Shown in pieces: positions 1-6,894 of a DNA stretch of 14,006 nucleotides. The DNA is taken from assembly GCA_002329575.1 (NCBI GenBank), contig DCTK01000006.1, positions 5,386 to 19,391 of the forward strand. The letters run 5' to 3'. The DNA is from Sutterella sp. UBA1442. GTDB taxonomy: Bacteria > Pseudomonadota > Gammaproteobacteria > Burkholderiales > Burkholderiaceae_F. The position numbers and the translations under genes were made by a program. The stretch's first letter is position 1. Each line of letters starts with the position of its first letter. The notes beneath the pieces are model-generated. The model was not told the origin of the DNA, did no database searches, and was given only the letters and a program-made list of their open reading frames with translations.

Positions 1-498
1 TTAACTCAACTTGTCAACGGACTGAAAACTCGCCTCACGGCAGCCGGATTCGGTCATTTGCGTTTGGTTTTTGAACCCGGTCGCTCAATCGTGGCCGCCT
101 CGGGCGTTCTTATGTCCGAAGTGCAATATATCAAGAAAGGTCCTTCTCGCAATTTCGCAGTACTGGATGCCGGCATGACAGATCTTATCCGGCCGGCCCT
201 CTACGATGCCTGGATGCCGATCGTGCCCGTTGAAGAGAAGATTCGTGAGCGGTTGGTTTATGACGTCGTGGGACCTGTATGCGAATCAAGCGACCGCTTC
301 GACACGGATCGGGAACTTCTCATCGGCCAAGGCGATTTGGTCGCCATCGGCATGGCCGGTGCTTACGCAATGTCCATGAGCAGTCGTTACAATTCGCGTC
401 CGCGAGCTGCCGAAATTCTGGTCAATGCAGACCAAGCGCATGTCATTCGACGCCGCGAGCAATTCGAAGACCTATGGGCACTGGAATCTCTTGAGTAA
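1..498 (+). CDS. lysA: Diaminopimelate decarboxylase, C-terminal part (5' end outside window)
   Basis: PLP-dependent enzyme that decarboxylates meso-diaminopimelate to L-lysine, the last step of lysine synthesis, in the cytosol. The reading frame is open from base 1 and ends with TAA at 496-498, giving 165 residues; full LysA proteins are about 415-420 residues, so roughly the last 40% is present. Visible family motifs are EPGRS (bases 73-87), a phosphate/PLP-binding segment, CESSD (starting near fragment residue 94), whose Cys completes the active site of the partner subunit, and GAYAMSMSSRYNSRPR (near residues 121-136), with the Tyr that contacts PLP or substrate. The apparent Met at base 58 is a TTG inside the conserved domain and not a start. 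The next gene follows after a 130-base gap with no obvious terminator. Confidence 0.95.
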   Translation, partial: LTQLVNGLKTRLTAAGFGHLRLVFEPGRSIVAASGVLMSEVQYIKKGPSRNFAVLDAGMTDLIRPALYDAWMPIVPVEEKIRERLVYDVVGPVCESSDRFDTDRELLIGQGDLVAIGMAGAYAMSMSSRYNSRPRAAEILVNADQAHVIRRREQFEDLWALESLE

Positions 499-559
499 AA
501 ACCCTCATTGGAACAAATCCTAATTCATTGAGAGAAAAAGCTTTTTTGCGTTTTCTGCA

Positions 560-588
560 TTGAAGGCGGTAGCATTTGGTGATAGAGT
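560..588 (+). promoter_or_regulatory. Candidate sigma-70 promoter for the YbjL-type antiporter
   Basis: TTGAAG at 560-565 and TAGAGT at 583-588 are separated by 17 bases; each matches four of six consensus positions. Transcription would begin near 595, some 34 bases before the ATG at 629. This placement would make the upstream in-frame TTG at 560 part of the -35 box, not a start codon. The match is modest and rests on sequence inspection only. Confidence 0.3.
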
Positions 589-628
589 TTCCAATTCTCT
601 AAAAGAACCCTTTGCTATTTTTTTGATC

Positions 629-2314
629 ATGGACTGGTTTGACTCTCTGCTCTCCAATCCGAGCTCTATTGCTCACATTTTGTTAGTCTATGCCATCGTT
701 ATCTCGCTGGGCATGGGCTTGGGCCGAATTAAGATTTTCGGTGTTTCGTTGGGCGTCACTTTCGTACTTTTTGCCGGCTTAGCCCTTAATTATCTCGGCC
801 TGAAAGTCGATCCAACGGTTCTGAACTTTGTACGCGACTTCGGCCTGATTCTTTTCGTATTTTTCATTGGCCTTCAGGTGGGCCCATCCTTTTTTTCATC
901 GTTTAAATCGGGCGGTCTGTTGCTTAACAGCCTCATGGTACTGGCGGTTGTCTTAAGTGTTCTGATCACGATTATTCTTTACTTTATCTTCAACGACACG
1001 GTCAGCTTGCCCCAGATGTTAGGCGTGCACTTCGGCGCCGTAACCAACACGCCGGGCTTAGGTGCCACACAAGAAGCACTGGCACAACTTAACTACCAGG
1101 GTGAAGATATCGCCGTTGCTTATGCCTGTGCTTACCCCTTGGGTGTGGTCAGCATCATTGGCACGGCAATTGCTCTGCGAGTCATCTTCAAGATCGACAT
1201 GAAAGAAGAAGATCGTCACTGGGAAGCCGAGGAAAAAGCCGCCAATCACGTTTCCATCTTCTTTCATGTCAAGGTTGCCAATCGTGCTTTGGAAGGTCGC
1301 TCCATTGCAGCCATCCGCGCCTTCATTGACCGTCCTTTCATTTGTTCGCGTATTTTGCACGAAGGCGAAATCTCCAGTCCCAACGCAGACTCTTTGGTGC
1401 ATGTGGGCGACGTTGTTCGCGTTGTCTCAGCTGAAGAAAATAAAGATGCCATCGTGGCCTTTTTCGGTGAGGAAAACACTGAGGTTGATTTGGCCACTGA
1501 ACACTCCCCGATTACGAGCCGCAATATCATCATTACACGTCCTGAGATTAACGGTCAGACAATCGGTGATTTGCACTTAAGCCATTCGGACGGCGTCAAC
1601 ATTACCCGTGTTTATCGCGCAGGCATGCAGCTTTTTCCCTATCAACACTTGCATTTACAGATGGGCGATCAGCTGTATTGCGTCGGACCGACAAACTCCG
1701 TCAAGCGTCTGGAGACTCGCCTAGGCAACCAAGTCAAACGACTCGAACACCCAAATCTGATGGCAATTTTCATCGGCATTGCCTTGGGTATTGTATTTGG
1801 GTCCTTGCCGATTGCGCTTCCTGGAATGCCCGTGCCGTTAAAACTCGGTTTAGCGGGCGGCCCCTTGATTGTAGCGATCTTACTCGGACGCTTCGGCTCG
1901 TTAGCAAGACTGGTCACTTACACCACGTCATCGGCTAATTTGATGCTGCGCGAACTGGGTATTTCCCTATTCTTGGCCAGTGTCGGCCTGGCAGCTGGGG
2001 AAAATTTCGTGCAAGCGATTTTAGTCGGTAACGGCCCGCTGTATGTGCTTTTAGGTCTTGTGGTGACGATTATTCCGATTTTAGTGGTCGGCTGCATTGC
2101 GAGACACTTTTTCCATATTAACTATCACAGCATCGTCGGGCTGCTCGCCGGTGCTACGACCGATCCTCCGACGTTGGCCTATGCGGCGACGTTATCAGAG
2201 AAAAATTCGTCGGCTGTAGCCTACACCACAGTTTATCCGCTTGCCATGTTTTTGCGGATTCTCACAGGGCAATTAGTCTTGCTTTTAATGTGGTACTTTG
2301 TGAGCCCCGTTTAA
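629..2314 (+). CDS. YbjL/YidE/AspT-family antiporter with two RCK_C (TrkA-C) domains
   Basis: Integral membrane carrier of the aspartate:alanine exchanger family. AspT itself swaps aspartate for alanine; the substrate of YbjL/YidE-type members is not settled, so the substrate here is open. From the ATG at 629 the protein has 561 residues, the length I recall for E. coli YbjL. Layout: hydrophobic half at about 15-190, two cytosolic TrkA-C-like domains at about 205-282 and 292-372, and a second hydrophobic half at about 375-560. The halves carry matching signatures, GAVTNTPGLGA (136-146) and GATTDPPTLAYA (508-519), as expected from the internal duplication of this family. An in-frame TTG at 560 would add 23 residues, but it overlaps a possible -35 box. 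The ATG at 629 has no good ribosome-binding site (AAAAGAA at 601 is too far), so the start is uncertain. It lies downstream of lysA and ends at a strong terminator. Confidence 0.85.
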   Translation: MDWFDSLLSNPSSIAHILLVYAIVISLGMGLGRIKIFGVSLGVTFVLFAGLALNYLGLKVDPTVLNFVRDFGLILFVFFIGLQVGPSFFSSFKSGGLLLNSLMVLAVVLSVLITIILYFIFNDTVSLPQMLGVHFGAVTNTPGLGATQEALAQLNYQGEDIAVAYACAYPLGVVSIIGTAIALRVIFKIDMKEEDRHWEAEEKAANHVSIFFHVKVANRALEGRSIAAIRAFIDRPFICSRILHEGEISSPNADSLVHVGDVVRVVSAEENKDAIVAFFGEENTEVDLATEHSPITSRNIIITRPEINGQTIGDLHLSHSDGVNITRVYRAGMQLFPYQHLHLQMGDQLYCVGPTNSVKRLETRLGNQVKRLEHPNLMAIFIGIALGIVFGSLPIALPGMPVPLKLGLAGGPLIVAILLGRFGSLARLVTYTTSSANLMLRELGISLFLASVGLAAGENFVQAILVGNGPLYVLLGLVVTIIPILVVGCIARHFFHINYHSIVGLLAGATTDPPTLAYAATLSEKNSSAVAYTTVYPLAMFLRILTGQLVLLLMWYFVSPV

Positions 2315-2321
2315 TGAGAAT

Positions 2322-2356
2322 ATGCCGATGCCACTGAAAGCATCGGCATTTTTCTT
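2322..2356 (+). terminator. Rho-independent terminator after the antiporter gene
   Basis: A perfect 10-bp stem (ATGCCGATGC at 2322-2331 with GCATCGGCAT at 2340-2349) has an 8-base loop and runs into TTTTCTT. It begins 8 bases after the antiporter stop codon and separates that gene from engB. Confidence 0.9.
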
Positions 2357-2398
2357 AACCCTCGGGTAAGATTGCCGCACTAAGATGCCAAACAAAAC

Positions 2399-2405
2399 AA
2401 AGAGG
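2399..2405 (+). promoter_or_regulatory. Ribosome-binding site that fixes the TTG start of engB
   Basis: AAAGAGG lies 8 bases before TTG at 2414. The ATG at 2385 nearby is out of frame, so this site supports TTG as the initiation codon. Confidence 0.7.
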
Positions 2406-2413
2406 TACCCGTT

Positions 2414-3055
2414 TTGAGTTTATTTGACAGTGCTCGTTTTCGCCTTTCGGTGTCCAGACTTGACGGCCTTCCGCCTGCTGATGTACCGGAAATCGCTTTC
2501 GCCGGCCGCTCCAATGCCGGCAAGTCCACAACGATCAATGTGCTGACGCGACAAGGAAGACTGGCTTTTGCGTCCAAAACGCCGGGCCGAACCCAACTCA
2601 TCAACTTCTTTGACTTATCAGAGAAAAATGCGATTGGCCATCGAGAACGTGTTGCCAGTCTTGTTGACTTGCCCGGTTACGGTTTTGCTAAAGCAGCTGA
2701 AGGTACTCGAAAAACTTGGTCAGAGCTAATCGGTGGGTATTTGGCCGAACGCGATACGCTCACGGGTATTGTCGTTGTGATGGACTCACGTCGTCCTTTC
2801 ATGCCGACAGACGAATGGGTAATCGATTTTTTAAACACTCGCCCCGTACGTCTTCATTTGTTGCTCAATAAGTGTGATCAACTCAATAACCAACAGAAAA
2901 AAGAAACCCTTTTGAAGGTGAAAGCTCGTGCGGCCGAAATGGGACCTCACGTCACCGTTCAACTTTTCTCCGGTTTGAAACGTATTGGAGTCGATGAATT
3001 GCGCGAAACTCTTGAGCGCTGGATTCGTCGGGAAGATACACCGGTAGTGCCGTAA
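2414..3055 (+). CDS. engB: Ribosome biogenesis GTP-binding protein EngB (YihA/YsxC)
   Basis: Small cytosolic GTPase of the TrmE-Era-EngA-YihA family that helps assemble the large ribosomal subunit; usually essential. The 213 residues fit the family (E. coli about 210). GTPase motifs are in order: G1 GRSNAGKS at 31-38, the G2 region TPGRTQ at 56-61, G3 DLPG at 85-88, G4 NKCD at 152-155, and a G5-like FSGLK near 185. The start is TTG, preceded at 8 bases by AAAGAGG, and gives the expected SLFDSARF N-terminus. NKCD replaces the more usual TKCD/TKAD, a minor variation. It ends 18 bases before hemB, so the two are probably co-transcribed. I could not find a convincing promoter between the preceding terminator and this start. 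Confidence 0.96.
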   Translation: MSLFDSARFRLSVSRLDGLPPADVPEIAFAGRSNAGKSTTINVLTRQGRLAFASKTPGRTQLINFFDLSEKNAIGHRERVASLVDLPGYGFAKAAEGTRKTWSELIGGYLAERDTLTGIVVVMDSRRPFMPTDEWVIDFLNTRPVRLHLLLNKCDQLNNQQKKETLLKVKARAAEMGPHVTVQLFSGLKRIGVDELRETLERWIRREDTPVVP

Positions 3056-4090
<1,035 letters not shown>

Positions 4091-4111
4091 CGGCAAGCCT
4101 CTGTGAGACTT

Positions 4112-4146
4112 AAAAGGGCGTCTGATTGTTGTCAGACGCCCTCTTT
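4112..4146. terminator. Bidirectional terminator between hemB and the P1 peptidase gene
   Basis: A perfect 11-bp stem (AGGGCGTCTGA at 4115-4125, TCAGACGCCCT at 4132-4142) has a 6-base loop. On the plus strand it is followed by CTTTATT. On the minus strand the stem is followed by TTTA, so it can serve both hemB and the converging peptidase gene that ends at 4158. Confidence 0.85.
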
Positions 4147-4157
4147 ATTGGGATAAG

Positions 4158-5252
4158 TTAATGTTCACGCACTTTGTTGTGAGCGTTCATCATATTCATC
4201 ACCTCATCGATCGGAAGCGCCTTGACGGTGACACCGTTAAATCCCGTCACATCAACGCCTGCAAACAGTGAATTGATGATTGCTTCTTCCGTTGCCTCAA
4301 TCGTAGCCATGAAAATCGGTGTCATGTCATCATTTCTGACAACATTGGCCGATTGCAAAGCGAGCTTTTCAGCGTTGTGGGGCACACGTACCGATTCATT
4401 TGTAGAAAATGCGATGACAAAGTCCCCGGAACCGTTACTAGCCACGCCTCCTGACTTAGCAAGGCCCATAAATGCACGCTTAGCAACTCGTTCTAAATTA
4501 CGCGAATCAAGCGGCGCATCGGTTGCCACAATCATCATGATAGAACCATCGGCGCACTCAAGCTCTTTTTGATACGGGTAGCCGCCCAAGGCTTTACCGA
4601 CTTCAACACCATTGACATTTAAAAGACCGCCGAAATTGCTTTGCACTAAAACCCCTACAGTCCAACCACCCATGTTTTCAGGTAACACTCGAGAGGCTGT
4701 GCCGATGCCGCCTTTAAAACCAAAGGCCTTCGTGCCGGTTCCAGCCCCTACGGGGCCTTCCTCAACGGGACCGCTTTTAGCCTCCATAATGGCTTTAAGC
4801 ACATGCTCGGGTTTAACAAAACGCGAACGAATGTCATTAATGCCTCCGTCGTTGGTTTCCCCTACTACGGCATTTAAAGAGCGCACGTCATCGTTTTCTT
4901 TAAAACTGAAGGTGTAATCGATAATGCCCTCAATACCGGCGGCCACGCTCAAAGTATTCGTAAGCACAATAGGCGTTTCAATGTTGCCTAATTCTTTAAC
5001 CTGCGGAAAACCGGCCATTTTGCCGAACCCGTTTGCAAGGAAAATCCCCGCAGGAACTTTATTTTTAAAGATGTTGTTCGGATGAGGAACAATCGCCGTG
5101 ACGCCGGTGTGCATTCCGATGGCATCGTCCTTGAGCGTGACTTGCCCCACCGTTAAGCCTTTGACATCGGTGATGGCATTGTGAGTACCGGTTTTAAGCA
5201 CCCCGAATTCAATTCCTAATTCACGGGCACGGGCTTTGCGGCAAGCGGGCAT
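4158..5252 (-). CDS. P1/S58-family (DmpA-like) aminopeptidase, copy without signal peptide
   Basis: Member of the DmpA/BapA family of N-terminal-nucleophile peptidases, which cut themselves into alpha and beta chains and release N-terminal L-, D- or beta-amino acids from small peptides. The 364 residues fit the family (DmpA 375). By spacing to DmpA, self-cleavage would fall at G236-S237 in ADGSIMMIVATDAPL, leaving a 128-residue beta chain. S275 in ASNGSGD lies 38 residues after the nucleophile, as Ser288 does in DmpA, and N206 in QSNFGG is a likely DmpA Asn218 equivalent. The start is well fixed by AAGGAGA 6 bases before the ATG. The N-terminus (MPACRKARAREL) has no hydrophobic segment, so a cytoplasmic location is inferred. 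It is the downstream gene of a tandem pair, 110 bases after its exported paralogue, and ends at the shared terminator. Its actual substrate cannot be read from sequence. Confidence 0.9.
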   Translation of the reverse strand: MPACRKARARELGIEFGVLKTGTHNAITDVKGLTVGQVTLKDDAIGMHTGVTAIVPHPNNIFKNKVPAGIFLANGFGKMAGFPQVKELGNIETPIVLTNTLSVAAGIEGIIDYTFSFKENDDVRSLNAVVGETNDGGINDIRSRFVKPEHVLKAIMEAKSGPVEEGPVGAGTGTKAFGFKGGIGTASRVLPENMGGWTVGVLVQSNFGGLLNVNGVEVGKALGGYPYQKELECADGSIMMIVATDAPLDSRNLERVAKRAFMGLAKSGGVASNGSGDFVIAFSTNESVRVPHNAEKLALQSANVVRNDDMTPIFMATIEATEEAIINSLFAGVDVTGFNGVTVKALPIDEVMNMMNAHNKVREH

Positions 5253-5299
5253 AGAAGCTCTCCTTGTTGTCTGTCAATTAAAACGTCTGCTTATTGTAA

Positions 5300-5336
5300 C
5301 GCTGCCGCTTGCGCGAATAAAAGCGAAGCGGCAGCG
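5300..5336 (-). other. Intercistronic hairpin between the two peptidase genes
   Basis: A perfect 11-bp GC-rich inverted repeat (CGCTGCCGCTT at 5300-5310, AAGCGGCAGCG at 5326-5336) can be extended inward by three pairs (5312-5314 with 5323-5325) past a one-base bulge. In the sense of transcription (minus) it is followed by TTACAATAAG, not a T-run, so a classical terminator is doubtful. A partial terminator or an mRNA-stabilising element downstream of the first cistron are both possible. Confidence 0.6.
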
Positions 5337-5362
5337 ATCATGCTATCGGCAAATCTTAACGA

Positions 5363-6520
5363 TTACTTCGTCACAAGCTTATTGTGTGCCTTCATCATTT
5401 CCATTACTTTGTCCACAGGCAATGCCTTTACTTCTTTGCCATTAAAGCCTTTGACATCTTTCGCTGCGAATAGTGAATTAATAATGGCTTCCTCCGTGGC
5501 TTCAATCGTGGCCATGAAAATAGGGGTCATATCATCGTTATGAACAACATTCATCGGAACTTTGGCCAATGGTTTGTTGTCATACGGAATGCGCATCGTT
5601 TCGTTCGTGGAGAAGGCAATCACGAAGTCGCCTGAACCGTTACTGGCCACGCCACCAGATTTAGCCAAACCCATGAAAGCACGTTTGGCTACGCGCTCAA
5701 GATTACGAGCTTCCAAGGGGGCGTCGGTTGCCACAATCATCATGATGGAACCGTCAGCACTTTCGATTTCTTTTTGATACGGATAGCCGCCCAATGCTTT
5801 GCCGACTTCAACGCCATCAATAGTCAGAAGACCGCCAAAATTGGTTTGCACCAAAACACCCACGGTCCAGCCGCCCATCTCTTTAGGTAAGACACGGGAA
5901 GCGGTGCCGATACCACCCTTAAAGCCAAAGGCCTTAGTTCCTGTGCCGGCCCCCACGGCACCTTCTTCAACCGGACCGGGCTTGGCTGTTTGAATGGCTT
6001 TTAAAACATCCGCTGGCTTAATAAAACGCGCGCGGATATCGTTAATCCCGCCGTCGTTGGTTTCACCTACCACGGCGTTGACGCTTCTGACATCACCGTT
6101 TTCTTTAAAGCTGAAGGTGTAGTCAATGATGCCGTCAATGCCGGCTGCCACATTCAATGTATTGGTCAATACAATCGGTGTTTCTAGATTGCCAAGCTCT
6201 TTGACCTGCGGATAGCCAGTCATTTTGCCGAAAGCATTCGCGAGGAAAATACCGGCCGGAACTTTGTTCTTAAAGATATTGTCAGTGTGGGGCACGATGG
6301 CTGTCACGCCTGTATGCATCCCTTTTTTATCGTCAACGAGCGTCACTTGACCGACCAATACGCCTTTGACGTCAGTAATGGCGTTATTGGTGCCGGTCTT
6401 TAACACACCGATTTCAATGCCCATGTCACGCGGTCGGTCTCCGGCATCGGCCACAGCTACCGTGCACACCGTCATTAAAGCCGCCATAGCGGCTGCCATT
6501 GCAGTTTTCTTCATGCTCAT
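5363..6520 (-). CDS. P1/S58-family (DmpA-like) aminopeptidase, exported copy with signal peptide
   Basis: Paralogue of the gene just downstream, about 82% identical over some 350 residues counted by eye without gaps. The start at 6520 (MSMKKTAM) is chosen because GGAGG lies 5 bases before it; an ATG at 6514 is 11 bases away, and a longer frame from 6559 lacks a site. The resulting 385-residue protein begins with a signal peptide: KK, a hydrophobic run of about 18 residues (AMAAAMAALMTVCTVAVA) and an A-D-A-type cleavage region, so export to the periplasm is likely. Catalytic features are kept: the G-S pair in ADGSIMMIVATDAPL (nucleophile near S258), QTNFGG, and ASNGSGD. Both copies read GETNDGGINDI. 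Its upstream region is shared with a divergent Dcu carrier. Precise substrate (L-, D- or beta-aminoacyl peptides) is unknown. Confidence 0.9.
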   Translation of the reverse strand: MSMKKTAMAAAMAALMTVCTVAVADAGDRPRDMGIEIGVLKTGTNNAITDVKGVLVGQVTLVDDKKGMHTGVTAIVPHTDNIFKNKVPAGIFLANAFGKMTGYPQVKELGNLETPIVLTNTLNVAAGIDGIIDYTFSFKENGDVRSVNAVVGETNDGGINDIRARFIKPADVLKAIQTAKPGPVEEGAVGAGTGTKAFGFKGGIGTASRVLPKEMGGWTVGVLVQTNFGGLLTIDGVEVGKALGGYPYQKEIESADGSIMMIVATDAPLEARNLERVAKRAFMGLAKSGGVASNGSGDFVIAFSTNETMRIPYDNKPLAKVPMNVVHNDDMTPIFMATIEATEEAIINSLFAAKDVKGFNGKEVKALPVDKVMEMMKAHNKLVTK

Positions 6521-6525
6521 AGACG

Positions 6526-6530
6526 CCTCC
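6526..6530 (-). promoter_or_regulatory. Ribosome-binding site that fixes the start of the exported peptidase
   Basis: GGAGG on the minus strand stands 5 bases before the ATG at 6520, which gives a canonical signal peptide directly at the N-terminus. Confidence 0.75.
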
Positions 6531-6572
6531 ATTGAAGATAATCTGAAGCGATACTGCACCGCTTCCTATCCG

Positions 6573-6601
6573 ATTGTAGGCCTGAGATTTCACGCTGACT
6601 A
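6573..6601 (-). promoter_or_regulatory. Candidate sigma-70 promoter of the peptidase pair
   Basis: On the minus strand TAGTCA (6601-6596, four of six -35 matches) and TACAAT (6578-6573, five of six -10 matches) are 17 bases apart. Transcription would start near 6566, leaving a leader of about 46 bases. One copy of the CCCC-core repeat overlaps the -35 box. Confidence 0.45.
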
Positions 6602-6698
6602 TTACCCCTGAGAGGCAATTTAGAGGGGAAAAAATCGGCCTCTTAAACCTTCTTCCGTCTTGTAGCGGGATAACCCCAAGATGGATTACCCCTAAGAC
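6599..6698. repeat. Three copies of a GGATTACCCCTAAGA-like motif in the divergent control region
   Basis: Copies lie at 6599-6614 (CTATTACCCCTGAGAG), 6668-6682 (GGATAACCCCAAGAT) and 6683-6698 (GGATTACCCCTAAGAC), the last two back to back. Two contain TACCCCT (6603-6609, 6687-6693), which fits the NarL/NarP heptamer consensus TACYYMT. The first copy touches the -35 box of the candidate peptidase promoter. They look like binding sites for one regulator; its identity is inference. Confidence 0.4.
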
Positions 6699-6894
6699 AG
6701 CCTTGTTATTTGATCTAAGTACAAATTTCGACCAAATTTTAACAAACGTAAAAATTAAAATTGTTACGCGAGTGTACGATTCGGCTCTTGTTTCTCCTTG
6801 TGGCACATCGACCTTCTGTGCGTTATTTGTTTAGATCGTCTTTTTGTCCAGCCAATTTTTACTCGCACTTGTTTGTTTTACGGAGACCATTACC

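Larger units (their letters stand above)
6521..6894. other. Divergent intergenic region, peptidase pair / Dcu carrier
   Basis: This 374-base stretch holds no convincing gene. It contains the candidate minus-strand promoter, the three CCCC-core repeats, a single FNR-like half-site TTGAT at 6710-6714 without a proper second half, and an AT-rich block at about 6716-6766. I could not settle on a plus-strand promoter for the Dcu gene; TTGTGG at 6798 has no good -10 partner. The ribosome-binding site of the Dcu gene (GGAG, 6882-6885) is clear. Confidence 0.7.

Noticed and set aside
2360..2400. TAAGAT hexamers before engB as -10 boxes
   Set aside because: No acceptable -35 at 16-18 bases; one of the positions would lie within the preceding terminator.
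5269..5280. TTGACA on the minus strand (5277-5272) upstream of the cytoplasmic peptidase gene
   Set aside because: Only 19 bases remain to the start codon; no room for a -10 and leader.
6709..6725. FNR-box-like TTGATCTAAGTACAA in the divergent region
   Set aside because: The first half matches but the second half does not fit ATCAA; a single half-site is too weak to call.
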